Of a DNA stretch of 64,000 nt, positions 1 through 13,192 are shown one piece after another. A model generated the notes under the pieces. The model had not been told where the DNA came from. It worked only from the letters and a program-made list of their open reading frames with translations, and made no database searches. The position numbers were made by a program, and so were the translations under genes. Source of the DNA: Dirofilaria immitis (lineage: Eukaryota; Nematoda; Chromadorea; Rhabditida; Onchocercidae); the NCBI GenBank assembly GCA_024305405.1, contig JAKNDB010000067.1:948001-1012000 (forward strand), given 5' to 3'. How positions within the stretch are numbered: position 1 is the first letter of the stretch; each line of letters begins with the position of its first letter.

Positions 1-1469
1 AACTTTTTATTTAGACTTTCTCACTTCGAAAGTTATGAGAGCTTGAAAAGCTGATTTGTTGTTTTCTTATGCATATGTGTAGATATTTTTCTTTCGTGTT
101 GCTTCTGAGAAGCGCGATGGGAATTGGTTACTTTCATAAAATCGAAAACTTTTATCTGGAAATTTAAATTCGTTTTATTTTATACAATTCCAGATTTAAA
201 ATGATGGGGAATTATTATTTTTCGTCTTTAAAAAGAATTTTCCGAAAATTATTGCCTTATATAATTCTGGCTAAATATTTTGATCTTTCTAAGTTTCCTG
301 TTATTGTTCGCTAATTGTCATCTATCATTGGTTTTGTTTTGAATGAATAAATTGGTTGAGAAAAAATACAAAAATTTTTTTTGTTTTATAGAGCCTGAAT
401 ATGGTTTTAATGCCAACCAGTAATTGAAAAAAGAGAAATGTTTGATAAAATTATGGCAACTTTTATAGTTTATTTAAGCGATTTATATTATAAATGTATT
501 ATTTTTAATTATATGAAAAAGGGCTAAAACTTTCAATTTTCCGGAAGATCCATCATCAATTTTTTAGGATAGAAAGAAATAAAAAATTTTTGGTTTTTCT
601 GGGCATCAGGAGATATATATTTTTGCAACATCGAGATATTTAAGGACAAATAGATTAAAAAAGCTGTCGAGATATTTGAAAGAAAGCAACTGATCCTCCG
701 ACATTATGTCATCAGAAAAATTTACTACTCGTCGATTATATCGATTAATTGTTATACGGAAAATTGTTAATTAAATAAAATATTGATAAATTAGAACATA
801 TTTCATCAAGTAAATAAGCATTATATTATCATACCTCGTGTAGATTATCATCATCATGAGATATGTGATAAGATGTGAATAATACTCAATTCACCATTAG
901 CGAAGGAATCTGGCATTGTCAAATTACAGATAGTAGCATACTTCATTTACTTTTTCGAGTGATAAAATGCCGAATTTCAAAAATCAATTCTTATACGTAA
1001 GATACGTCTAGAAGTTGAAGTAGTATTTGTCGCACGTGTGTCTTTTCACGTTTATTTTCCTATTCAACTGAACAATCCTAATAATTCTTAATGATAAATT
1101 TGAAGTATGAAATATCTATTGAATTCATTAACTTTTAACAATTAAGCAAAGAACTGATATAATTTAAAAATATTGCAAGGATATAGCTAATAAAGGATGA
1201 AATATGAAATATTTGGAATATCTTGCAATTCTATTAGAATTGTCAAATAATTATATTTTCAATTATTTGAATTAAAATATAATTTAAAAGTTAAGAATTA
1301 ATAAATATCATTAATTCATGATAAATCTGATAATGAGAATTTTTTTATTCGAAAATTATTTAGAAATAATTATTTGTCTAATTTATATATCAATAAATAA
1401 TCATCTTGAAACATTTGACCAATAATCTTATCCTGCACCGATTCATTATTTTCATTAATTTTTATGAAT

Positions 1470-2125
1470 GTTCGAGAATTTTTATTGATTATTATATAAT
1501 TTCTGCAATTGGAAGGAATCACTTTTCATGAATATCGAGAAATTCATTAATTATTATTTGATTCATAAATATCGAGAATTTTCATTGATTATTATTTGAT
1601 CCATGAATATCGAGAAATTCATTAATTACTATTTAATTCATAAATATAGAGAAATTCATTGATTACTATTTAATTCATAAATATCGAGAAATTCATTGAT
1701 TAGTATTTGATTCATGAATATCGAGAAATTCATTAATTACTATTTAATTCATAAATATCGAGAAATTCATTGATTACTGTTTAATTCATAAATATAGAGA
1801 AATTCATTGATTACTATTTCATAAATATCGAGAAATTCATTGATTAGTATTTGATTCATGAATATCGAGAAATTCATTGATTACTATTTAATTCATAAAT
1901 ATCGAGAAATTCATTGATTATTATATAATCTCTACAATTGAAAGGAATCACATTGCATGAATATCGAGAAATTCATTGATTACTATTTAATTCATGAATA
2001 TCGAGAAATTTCATTAATTATTATTTGATTCATGCATATCGAGAAATTTCATTAACTATTATTTGATTCATGAATATCGAGAAATTTCATTGATTAATAC
2101 AATTTCTGCAACTGGAAAGAATCAA
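1470..2125. repeat. Tandem array, ~37-bp unit
   Basis: About fifteen imperfect copies of a unit containing ATCGAGAAATTCATTGATTA followed by a TATTTGATTCATGAAT-like segment. Some copies carry ATAGAG instead of ATCGAG. A second motif (TTCTGCAATTGGAAGGAATC) appears near 1500, in variant form near 1925, and near 2105, suggesting a higher-order unit. There is no coding potential. Confidence 0.9.
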
Positions 2126-2671
2126 AAGAAAATGCGAATCATTTATGAAACAGAAGTATAATATTTCATCGTATACATCATATATATATATTAGGAAATA
2201 ACATAACATTTTCATTAATAACAATCTTTTATCATTATCTTTTATCATTTGTGTGTGTGTGTGTTTTTTTTTTCAATCTAATTTTTATTCTAAATTTTGA
2301 TGAAATTTTTTTATAACTTTTATTTCATATATCTCATTTTATTTGCTTCATTTTCAACTTATTCTTTTCATCTAAGCTTTTTTTGTTTTTATCATTTTTA
2401 TTTAACAATGATTAATCAAACCATTTCATATATTTATTTATTTATTTGTAATTTATTTCGATTAAATGAAATCTAATCGCTATCCATCTCAAATAGAATA
2501 ATTTGATATATTTGATAAGATGGAATTAGTTAGTTAGTTAAGAATCAGTTAAATGATAATGATTGTGAAACAATTGAACGTAATCATTTATGTTTCTCAA
2601 TATTATCCTATTTGAGATAGAGTTAATAAATAATATTACCGAATTGATTGAATAGAATGATGAAATGAAGC

Positions 2672-2708
<37 letters not shown>

Positions 2709-2835
2709 AAGAAGAGAGAGAAATTTTTATATCATTAAATTCATCCATCCTTATCTCTCTTTCTCCTCCCCTCTCTCTCTCTCTCTCTCTCTCTCTACCT
2801 TTATATAGTCCAATTTGTCTTTTTTTCTAATCATT

Positions 2836-3283
2836 AAGTTATTTTAATATAGCTTAAATTAATTATCAATTTTGAATTATCCAAATGATTAAGTTGTATA
2901 AGTTATTTTAATATAGCTTAAATTAATTATCAATTTTGAATTATCCAAATGATTAAGTTGTATAAGTTATTTTAATATAGCTTAAATTAATTATCAATTT
3001 TGAATTATCCAAATGATTAAGTTGTATAAGTTATTTTAATATAGCTTAAATTAATTATCAATTTTGAATTATCCAAATGATTAAGCTGTATAAGTTATTT
3101 TAATATAGCTTAAATTAATTATCAATTTTGAATTATCCAAATGATTAAGTTGTATAAGTTATTTTAATATAGCTTAAATTAATTATCAATTTTGAATTAT
3201 CCAAATGATTAAGTTGTATAAGTTATTTTAATATAGCTTAAATTAATTATCAATTTTGAATTATCCAAATGATTAAGTTGTAT
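2836..3283. repeat. Near-perfect 64-bp tandem array, 7 copies
   Basis: Copies begin at 2836, 2900, 2964, 3028, 3092, 3156 and 3220, each starting AAGTTATTTTAATATAGC. They are almost identical; one junction reads AAGCTGTAT instead of AAGTTGTAT. A diverged eighth start is seen at 3284. The homogeneity implies recent expansion or gene conversion. Confidence 0.95.
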
Positions 3284-3716
3284 AAGTTATCATAATCATT
3301 AATATAATTTGTATATTCAAAATTGAAATGTAAAAATAAGTGAAAATTGAAATGTACCGCTATGAAAATTATATAATTCTATAAAATATATATATCGTTG
3401 TGGATATACGTAAAATTTTCAAAGTATTCATTTTTGAATTGTTTATTTTTTTTTTTTTGTTAAAACCAAAAAAAAGTACGAAATATCGCCGATTTGTCAA
3501 ATTTGAAATTTTAAATTTTACAACAAAAATTTGCACTTTTAACATTTATTATTTTTCCCAACAACAAATTCGTTCATTCCATTTTATTTAATATATTTTG
3601 TAATATTTCTCTTTTTTTTTTCTTCTCGAAGAAAAATATCGAAAATAAACAAACTTTTCTTCTTTTTTTTCCTTCAATTTTTATTAATTTAATTTTAGCA
3701 CTTTTATTTATTTTTT

Positions 3717-4175
3717 AAAATATCATTTTATCATTGATTGATGTTATCTTTTATCATTTAATATTATTTTATCATTGATTGATATTACCTTTTATCATTT
3801 AATATTATTTTATCATTGATTGATATTACCTTTTATCATTTAATATTATTTTATCATTGATTGATATTACCTTTTATCATTTAATATTATTTTTAAAATA
3901 TCATTTTATCATTGATTGATATTATCTTTTATCATTTAATATTATTTTTAAAATATCATTTTATCATTGATTGATATTATCTTTTATCATTTAATATTAT
4001 TTTATCATTGATTGATATTACCTTTTATCATTTAATATTATCTTATCATTGATTGATATTACCTTTATCATTTAATATTATTTTTAAAATATTATTTTAT
4101 CACTGATTGATATTATCTTTTATCATTTAATATTGTTTTTAAAATATCATTTTATCATTGATTGACATTACCTTC
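3717..4175. repeat. Tandem array, 41-bp unit with 54-bp variants
   Basis: Copies of a unit built from TTATCATTGATTGATATTAC and TATCATTTAATATT, with a 41-bp period around 3781-3900. Some copies are lengthened by a TTTTAAAATATCA insert. About ten copies, moderately diverged, without coding potential. Confidence 0.88.
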
Positions 4176-6577
4176 GTGTATTATTGTATATTATTTTCAA
4201 AATATACCTAATACATATAAGCAATCGTTAAATATTAGTAAGAAGAGAGGAATTTATCATACCTATTTTTGTTTACATATTTTACCTGTTTTTGTTTACA
4301 TATTGTACCTATTTTAATGCTAATAAAATGAAAACATTTCACATAGTAGTGATTGTTTTCATTTTGATAAATTGCTCTGTCATATTGATATCAATGTAGG
4401 ATCTTTAAAGTTGATAAAAGAAAAACAAATGCTATCAATGTGTCTCAACAACAAATAACAATAATTTTTGCAGACTTATCGCTATCTTAATCTTTATAGA
4501 ATATTTTAATACTTATATAATTAATCAATTACTTAATTACTTAATTATATAATAATTATTGAATAATTATTTTATTTTATTTAATATTTCTATTCGAAAT
4601 AAAATGAAATTTTCCTTCTTTAATAATGGAATGTATAAAATTTCATGAAATTTATCATTTATTATCAATAAATGTGAATTGTTTATAAGAAATTGAAATA
4701 AAATTATTGATTTTTAAATTGATTGTTACATATCATTATATCATTATGATAGGAGAGAGAAAGACGGAGAAAGAGAGATGCAGAAGAGGTCATAAGTTGT
4801 AAAATTAGTAATTATTAAATTGTGACATACAATTAAACCATTTGAATAATATTATTCATTTTACTCATCATAAACATGGTGATATGATATGATAAAGATA
4901 AAAGTTTATAAAAAGTAACTAATTCATATCGATATATATGCATATATGTATTTATTGACTTATGTCATTAATGAATTTTTTTTTTTTTTGAAAGCTTTAC
5001 TATACTTCTTATCTTCTAGCTTTTATCAATCATATCATATATATATAGATATATATATATATATGTATATGGGAAGTGTCGTTATAAGTTGCGTAGCAAA
5101 AGCGATTTTATTTACTAATTTTCGCTTATGACTTGAATTATTCGCAAAATGATAAATAAATAATTCGCAAAAACATCATTCATCATTTATAAATGATTTC
5201 CAATTGCTACACGTCATTATATTTTTATTATCATTGTTACCAAAATAATTAATGCTTATCCCTATCTCTGTCTATTTTATAAACATACATATCGAGAATA
5301 CATCGATAAAAATTTTATTTATCGATTAGCAGATAATACATCAAACATTTTTAGTGTTATCGATTTGATGTATAATAATAAACAACAATTCGTATAATTA
5401 TATATTTTGTTTGCTTTGAGATTCTGCCAATTTGTTTTTTTTTTTTGATGATGATGATGATGATGATGATTATGATGATGATGATGATTATGATGATTCA
5501 TTGTAGTGATTAAAGTTGATTTATAAAATAAATTTATAGCAAATGATAAATGATAGTAGTTTGGATGATTATTATTATTTTTTTTTTTTTTAGATAAATA
5601 AATATTAGCTAATATTATGTTGTATAAATGAAGTACAAATCCCTTTATGATTTTAGAAGATTGTCATTCGAGAGTTAAGCAAAAAATTCAATAGCTATAT
5701 AGATTTTTGAATTTGCAATATTGACGTTATCTCCTTAACAAGGCAAAACTCTAACGTTGTGTTATATCGATGAATCTATTCCTACTAACACTACTACTAA
5801 TATGCTTATTGAAAATGAAGCAAATAAAGTAGTCGAGAAATAGGGTAGTCAAGAAATGTATGTTAAAAGCATATATCGCAATTTGTATTACTGCATGTCG
5901 CATCTAAACTTATCAAATACTCTCTTTCACATCTCTTTTTTTTTTTTTTTTTTTTCTTTATTTCTTATCGATTATTGTTGAGAGTATATAGAAATATTTT
6001 AGTCAAAAATGGCATTTAATGATGACAATTCTGATATAGGCAAAGAGAGTGCAATAGAAAAGGCGGATAAAGGACAAGAATTGAATATGACTTTGGAATC
6101 TCGAGAAAGAGCAATAATTTCTTTTTTTTTTTTTTAAAACAATTTGCATTTTTACAAATATATCAAACTTTAAAAAAAAAAAATTCAATTGATAGATTAG
6201 ATGAAATAATAAATATTCTGCTCATAATTGTTTATTAGATGAAAATCATAAATTTTTAAAATTCAATAATTTTCTTAAATTATCGATTTTTTTTTTTTTA
6301 ATCTTATCCAATTACTTCAATCAGTTTTTTTTTTTTTTATAGGAAAGTTTTGTTATATCAAAATTATGCAATTATTTATTTATTATTTGTTTAATATCCT
6401 TTTAAATCAATTAATACTTCAAATTTTCAATTAGACTTTTCGAAGGATTTATTTCTATTTTGTTATATATTTAAAACAGATATTTATTGTTTTCTTATTG
6501 AATATTTGTTTAAATCTCAGGTAAACTCGGACACTTTTATTATTATTATTACCTGTAATATTTACGCTTATTATTAT

Positions 6578-6618
6578 TTACTAGTATTACCTGTAATATT
6601 TACAAGTAATACTAGTAA
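6578..6618. other. Perfect 13-bp stem hairpin
   Basis: TTACTAGTATTAC at 6578-6590 is the exact reverse complement of 6606-6618, with a 15-base loop. It is flanked by ATT-rich sequence that repeats part of the loop (ACCTGTAATATTTAC). Function unknown; it could be a small inverted repeat left by a mobile element, or chance in AT-rich DNA. Confidence 0.6.
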
Positions 6619-6831
6619 TTAGTTGAGGTGAACTTTTATTGCCAATTCGTAATGCATTAATTAAATTTGTTATTAATTGTTACTTTTCTATTCTTTTCTC
6701 TCTCACTTTCTTCCTCTCTCTCTCTCTCTCTCTCTCTCTCAGAAATTACCTGTATTTTTTAAATTGCATAAAAATTAAATTTCCTTTTGTATATTTGTTT
6801 GTATTTTTTTTTGAGTATTACTAATTCTACA

Positions 6832-7085
6832 AGGCCGTGATTGTGACAATGCTGATCCTACAAAGGCCGTCATAGCGACAATACTAATCCTACAAATCCT
6901 GAATAATGACAGTACTGATCCTACAGTAATAGTGATAATACTGATCATACAAGCCTGTGATAGTGATAGTACTGATCCTACCAGGCCATGATAGTGACAG
7001 TAGTGATCCTACAAGGCCGTGATAGTGACAGTAGTGATCCTACAAGGCCGTGTTAGTGACAGTAGTGATCCTACAGGACCGTAAT
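6832..7085. repeat. 31-bp tandem array, less AT-rich than its surroundings
   Basis: About eight copies of a 31-bp unit containing ACTGATCCTACAAGGCCGTG followed by ATAGTGACAGT. GGCC- and CCTAC-bearing units stand out against the AT-rich surroundings. Later copies (6990-7070) are nearly identical; earlier ones are diverged. Confidence 0.88.
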
Positions 7086-9064
7086 ATTGATAATTTAATT
7101 AAAAAACAGATTGGAAAAAAAAAAATTGAAATTCATATTACTCCGATATTGTTCGATCGATCATTGACTAAATAAAGTAACGATAACGATAACAATAGAA
7201 CGATAAACGAATAGCATTCATTGATAATTAATTACCCTCTTCTCGAGATGAAAGAGAAGAGAGAGAAAGAGGGAGAAAGAGAGGAGAGAGAGAGAGAGAG
7301 AAAAAAATTCTTATTCTAAGTTGTTTGAAGATGACAATTACTTGATTTCAAAGATTAATAGATAACACGATAAGCTTGGAAACATATCATCTTCCTATGA
7401 TATTTATTTTCTCAATTTAAGAAAATTCTTTGATAGCTAAAATGCTTTAAGTGCAGTTTATTTTAGGATACATTTGTCATTGGTCGATAATTATAGCCTA
7501 CTAAACTGGTCTCGTATTCTTCTTGGACAGCCAGAATAAAAATCCACATATAGCCATAAATCTTTGTATCTATCTATATATATATATATATTCATAGATC
7601 AATATACTACAATTTCTATTTATGAAATTTCAATGTATAACACAATTAGAAATAGTAAATAATTATTTTAAATCTTATCTAATCTTTTTATTATCATCTA
7701 ATCTTTTTCCTTCTTTTCATCCCTATGATTATCTTTTCATCCTTATGATTACAGATAGAAAATGTTGATAATTGTGATGGCCTCTAATTATTTTGTACTT
7801 TCTTCTTCAAACTCTTCTTCATCTCATTCATCTTTTTCATTCTCTTAAATATCTCTTCGTCTTCTTCTTCTTTTTTTTTTTTTTTTTTTTTTACAAACTT
7901 TCAATCAATGATGAACTTTACTAATTGATTGCCATTTTTTCTCATCCATGTAATTGTACATTTTCCTTTTTCTTTTTTTTTTTTGTAAAATAATTTTAGG
8001 TTAACTATAATGACGTCACAATATCAATTATATTTCTAAATGTTTATAACTTCATACTTTAACTTTTCGCATAATTTTAGATAGAAATAGACAATTACTT
8101 AATATTTTATATTTCGTAATGAAAAAAAAAAACAGAAAGACAAAAATTTAGTAATTAATTAAAAATTTAATTTCCAATATTTAATATTTTTAATTCCAAT
8201 TATCTTTTTTTTTTATAATAAATTATTTAATTAATTTCTTTGAAAAAAATATATGTACAAATATATATTCATTTCATTTAATAATTAATAATTTTTTTTT
8301 TATCGAATGATGTATGTTATTTTATTTGAAATTAATCAATCATTCATTTATAGATGATAAGATAATTTCTTTATGTTCAACAATTTATCAATACATTACA
8401 TTTTTCATTCAATTGATTATACTTTTTTTCCTTTCATCTAAATAGTTATCTATTTCTATAAAAAAAACCAAAGAAGATTTCTTAACTTATCATAAATTTA
8501 CTGATAATTTCAGAGATGATTAGATAGAATCAGATAAATGTTATTTCCTTCGTCCTCTTTACATTAATCTATTTTTATTTATAATTTTTAACAAAAATAT
8601 AAATTCAAAATTGTTAATCGAATATTCATCCATAATTATCCTACTATTGCATAATATTATCAGACGAATTCGTATTCGTTAACAATCTGATATCGTGAAA
8701 TTCACCTGATAATATTCTTCAACAACTGTGATATCATGAAATTTGTATACTATTCTCTGAAAGATATCAATGCTACTACATTTTACATTGTAATCTTTCA
8801 ACAACAATACTATCTTTTCTAATATATCATAAATTTTCAACAACAATTTTCCATAAGATACTAAAATTTCTTATCAAAAAAAAAATATAAAATTTTGATA
8901 TTTTAAACGTTCATCTTATCATAATCTTTATCATTTAAACATTCATCTTATCATAATCTTTATCATATTGTATTTTTTCGAAATCAATACAAAAGTTTGA
9001 AAAATATCAAATAATCGATAATAGCATATTCGTAAGATATGAAAGAAAAAAATCATTATTTGTT

Positions 9065-9261
9065 TATTCCCCGATATATGTACATATATATACATGATTT
9101 TTCTAATTTTCATTATTGCTATTTTTCAAATTATACCTTTAAATATAGGTATAGAAAAATCGATTATTTCCCGATATATAGATATATATGATTTTTCTAA
9201 TTTCCAATATTCTTAATTTTTCAAATCATACCTTCAAGTATAAGTATAGAAAAATCGATTT
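9065..9261. repeat. Direct duplication of ~98 bp
   Basis: Two diverged head-to-tail copies share CCCGATATAT, a GATTTTTCTAATTT core and a GTATAGAAAAATCGATT end. There is no coding content. Confidence 0.7.
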
Positions 9262-9814
9262 TTTTAAATTAAAAAAGAAAAATCAATAATTATTAATATT
9301 CTATTTTTTCAATATGAAAATTATTCATTTAAGCAATGAATTTTTTTCTTTTAGTATTAAATAAGTTTGGAATAATTTATATTATTTCTTTTATATTAAT
9401 AAGTATAGGAATTTAGAATAGAAATATCTTCAAATGATTCACAAAAGTGCAATTTCATTTTAGCATTATATGAAAAAGGAAAAAAAAAAAAAAAAAGCGA
9501 AATGTTTCCTCCTTATTCTCGACGAATAGATAGATGCTTGCTATTTTTCAAGCAAATAGAAAATCATTCATTGAATATAAATATATTTCTTTTGTACGTT
9601 TACATTTCCGTTAAATTTCATATTAACGTGAATTCCGTCAATACATTTCCGTGAATTTCATATTAACGTGAAGGAAAAAAATCACTTACGTAATGAATGT
9701 AAATGTATGAATAAAAGGCATTTTCTTATTTTTAATTAAATCAATAAATCTAGCAATCAAAAGATATCTTCTCATATTTTTTTTTTTTTTTGAGTAAATT
9801 ATTAGACTTTTCGC

Positions 9815-10262
9815 ATATTCATACTCTATGACATTAATCTCGAATAATATACGTACGTTAGACTTTTCGTATATATTCATACTTTATGACATTAGTCTCG
9901 AATAATATAAGTATGTTAGAATTTTCTTATATATTCATACTTTATGACATTAATCTCTATATATTCATACTTTATGACATTAGTCTCGAATAATATAAGT
10001 AAGACTTTTCGTATATATTCATACTTTATGACATTAGTCTCGAATAATATAAGTAAGACTTTTCGTATATATTCATACTTTATGACATTAGTCTCGAATA
10101 ATATAAGTATGTAAGACTTTTTGTATATATTCATACTTTATGACATTAGTCTCGAATAATATAAGTATGTAAGACTTTTTGTATATATTCATACTTTATG
10201 ACATTAGTCTCGAATAATATAGGTATATTCATACTTTATGACATTAGTCTCGAATAATATAG
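9815..10262. repeat. Tandem array, ~53-58-bp unit
   Basis: Roughly ten copies of a unit containing ATACTTTATGACATTAGTCT, CGAATAATATAAGTA and GTAAGACTTTT. Core positions are 9821, 9879, 9937, 9967, 10021, 10075 and onward. A shortened copy of about 30 bp sits near 9937-9967. The repetitive minus-strand reading frame across it is an artefact of the array. Confidence 0.92.
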
Positions 10263-10599
10263 GTACGAGAAACGAAATGTAACATGATAATTTACGGGGA
10301 GGGAAAAGCGGAAATTATTAACAATGATTGCTATTATAACGATGTTTATAAAGCTTTTTCATTTATTTTACAAAGATGTTTATGATAATATAAAGAAAAT
10401 ATTCTTACTTTACAATTATTCTGTCAATTCGTTTCATCAAATTGGAAATTTGATGAAATAATTTTGGACAAATGTTATTAATAATTGAAAATTATAAAAA
10501 TTAAAACTTAACAAATTAAACAGTTATATTCATTAGTGATTAAACTGTTAAAGATTGTTAAAATAGCAAAAGGAAAAAAAAGTGATATAATTTCAAATT

Positions 10600-10880
10600 T
10601 ATTATCAATTTTAACATGATATAATTTCAAATTTATTATCAATTTTAACATTTCTCATTTCTTATAATAATACATTTCTTATCATTATACATTTCTTATA
10701 ATTTCTTATGATAATACATTTTAAATTTATTATCAATTTTAACATTTCTCATTTCTTAGGATAATACATTTCTTATGATGATTATACATTTCTTATGATG
10801 ATTATACATTTCTTATGATGATTATACATTTCTTATGATAATACATTTCTTAGGATAATACATTTCTCATTTATATATAA
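10600..10880. repeat. Short-unit array, TTCTTATGATGATTATACAT
   Basis: Repeated 18-20-bp units (TTTCTTATGATGATTATACA), flanked by two copies of a longer segment ending TTTATTATCAATTTTAACAT. Non-coding. Confidence 0.8.
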
Positions 10881-11117
10881 CATTTCTTAGCCTATTTATT
10901 GATTTATCATTTTTTTTTTAAATTTATTTTATAATCATGAAATTTTAATTATTTCCAAACACATTTGATCGATTTTATTTTTATTAACTTTTTTTTCTTT
11001 TCAAAAAAATTACACATATCGTTTGATTTTATTTTAACTTTATGTTGTTGATCGTTTTGTTTTGTTTTGTTTTCTTTACAAAATAATTAATCATTTCCTG
11101 GGATATCCCAGTTTTCT

Positions 11118-11119
11118 AG
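11118..11119 (+). promoter_or_regulatory. Candidate splice-leader (trans-splice) acceptor for TPPP
   Basis: GTTTTCTAG followed by G lies 27 bases upstream of the TPPP start codon and has no matching upstream coding exon. In nematodes such a site commonly receives a spliced leader. This is inference from position and sequence. Confidence 0.35.
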
Positions 11120-11146
11120 GATTTTTATCAAAAAAAAAAAAAAGAT

Positions 11147-12229
11147 ATGAGCGAAAAACAAGAATACAAATTTAAATGGGATGGAAAAGAAATAAAACAT
11201 CGGTAAGTTTTTGTTTTTGTTTTTTTTTCTAATTTTTATTTAAACATTTTCAAATAAAAATTTAAAAAAAGCAAAAGCTAATTAGCATATTTTCGAGAAT
11301 TTGATTCCCTCATTGAGAATTTACGAATTTAATTCTCAAAAATAAGGCTAATTAGTTTTTAGCTTTTTTTTCTTTAAATTTTACTTATAAATAATTAATT
11401 ATTTATATATTGTTTTATCGAACTTTAACAAAATATTGATTTTTTTAATCAAAAATCAATATTTTTCATTTAAAAATATAAATTATTTTTGTCAACTTTG
11501 TTTTTTTTTTTAATTAAAAATATTCGCCAAAATATCTTTTATATTTATTAAATGAATATTTGATAATCATTTAGATGATTATTATCAAAAGCAATAATCA
11601 TTGTTATTTATTAGTATTATCAAATTTATCATAAAAATTATTATCTCTATCTTTAGTATTTACTATAATTACAACTATTTTATAAACGATTAATCCTATC
11701 ATTCATTCATCTATGACTAAAATTTACAGATGGGAAGGTTTCGTTAAATTTGGTAATGCATCAGCGGTTGAAATGACAGGAAAGAATTTTGATAAATGGT
11801 TAAAAGATGGAGGAGTGATTGATAATAAAAATATCACTACAACAATGACTGGAATCGCTTTCTCCAAGATTACTGGGTTCATATTAAATCTCTTGTTTTA
11901 TTCGGATATTTTTTTAAATTTAATTTCATCTGCATAGAAAGTCGAGATTCAAGATTCGGTAATAGTATAAGGAAAAAATCAATAAATATATCTTATTCAT
12001 GTTATCAATGAAAATAAAGATATATCAACTACATATGTTTGAAATTTATTTTCATGAATCTTTTTATTTATTGGAAAAAATATTGACTTTATGTCATTTA
12101 ATGCTTATAATACTTTCATCATCAAATATTTGCATATTTGATGGAGCAATAGAAAGCAATTCTCGACTGAATAAATCAATTGATTATCAAATGATCCTTA
12201 TTTATATCAATTGTTTATCTAAAACAAGA

Positions 12230-12274
<45 letters not shown>

Positions 12275-13192
12275 AATTTTAAAAATATGAATTGCTTTTT
12301 TTTTCAAATTTATTTCATTCACAAATTTTAGATCTAAAAAAAAGCAAATTTTAATGAGACAAAAGATGTATTAGTAGCAGTTGCAGAAGATCGAGCACGA
12401 ACAACCAAAAAAGATCCACAAGTAGGTTATTTAAATAAAATTAAATGAAACGAAAAAAAAAATAAATCAGATCAAAAATTAAATCAACAAAACATCTATC
12501 TATTCTTACTGATTTTCTCGTTAGGACAAATTTAATTATAAAATTTCAATTCGTTAAATAAATTCAATGTAAAAATTAGATTTAATTATTTGAATTTTTT
12601 TTTTATTTTAAACATTATCAATTTAAAAATTCAATCAATACTTATTAATTCATTGAATCTTTTTCCGCTTTCTTCAATTATAGTCATAGATTTGATGAAG
12701 AAGAAGAATTTTACTAAAACTTTTAATGTTTACAAATATTGTTATTGATCAATAACTATAAACAAATCAATATCTTTATTATCAGTATAGCACATCTCTC
12801 ATATCTTTTTAATCTTTTTATCATGAATATAGCATATCTCTCATATCTTCCTATTCTTATTATCATCAGCATAGCACATCTCTCATATCTTCCTAATCTT
12901 TTTATTATCAGTATAGCATATCATCATTTCAGGAAGAATTGGATATTATCATTGAAAAATTGTCCAAATTAGAAGCTCCATCGCTTAAAGGTGTTGCTAA
13001 AGCATCTGCTGATGGTGTGTATAATCGCTTAACAGATCATACCAAATATACCGGTTCACATAAGGAACGTTTCGATGCTGAAGGTAAAGGACGTGGAAAA
13101 CTTGGCAGGAGGATATCGTCGAACAGACCGGTTATGTAGCAGCTTATAAGAATAAGGATACTTATGATAAAGTTCATAAAAATATTCAATGA
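11147..13192 (+). CDS. tppp: Tubulin polymerization-promoting protein (p25-alpha/TPPP family)
   Basis: Four exons: 11147-11202, 11730-11876, 12332-12421, 12933-13192. The product is about 184 residues, typical of short invertebrate TPPPs, which bind tubulin and bundle microtubules. The p25-alpha domain spans nearly the whole protein: an N-terminal WDGKE segment, then VEMTGKNFDKWLKD and GIAFSKITG, and the family signature RLTDHTKYTGSHKERFD with GKGRGK and LGR. The C-terminus (DIVEQTGYVAAYKNKDTYDK) is intact but lies in another frame. Two single-base deletions break the model. The A8 run at 12336-12343 gives an in-frame TAA unless one A is added. One base is also missing at about 13107-13112, directly after LGR. 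Both splice phases agree once corrected. Assembly error is the likely cause; a young pseudogene is the alternative. It is convergent with rpl-13. Confidence 0.94.
12232..12271. repeat. (TA)n microsatellite in TPPP intron 2
   Basis: Uninterrupted TA dinucleotides, about 20 repeats, just before exon 3 of TPPP. A similar run occurs at 25547-25589. Confidence 0.95.
12770..12925. repeat. Tandem repeat in TPPP intron 3
   Basis: Four diverged copies of a ~45-bp unit with ATCAGTATAGCACATCTCTC and ATATCTTCCTAATCTTTTTA, ending only a few bases before the acceptor of exon 4. The array supplies pyrimidine-rich sequence ahead of the splice site. Confidence 0.85.

Larger units (their letters stand above)
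1..11146. other. Large intergenic region, repeat-dominated
   Basis: No coding exon is supported in this stretch. The open frames are short, low-complexity and lack family resemblance. It is very AT-rich and holds several independent tandem arrays, listed separately, plus short GA/CT, TA and GAT microsatellites (for example 2676-2704, 2771-2796, 5448-5500). Between the arrays lies unique AT-rich sequence. The only 5' signal I can place is a possible splice-leader acceptor just before TPPP at the right end. Promoter or enhancer elements may be present but cannot be identified by reading. Confidence 0.7.

Noticed and set aside
1470..4175. CRISPR-like arrays
   Set aside because: Units are contiguous tandem repeats without unique spacers, in a eukaryotic intron-bearing genome.
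5319..5501. Histidine-rich minus-strand peptide
   Set aside because: Translation of a GAT/ATC microsatellite; nothing else supports a gene.
9686..10134. Minus-strand frame with repeated FETNVIKYEYIRK
   Set aside because: Translation of the non-coding tandem array at 9815-10262; diverged units break the frame.
11147..13192. TPPP as a pseudogene
   Set aside because: The same kind of break occurs in every gene of the window, and splice sites and conserved residues are intact, so sequence error is simpler.
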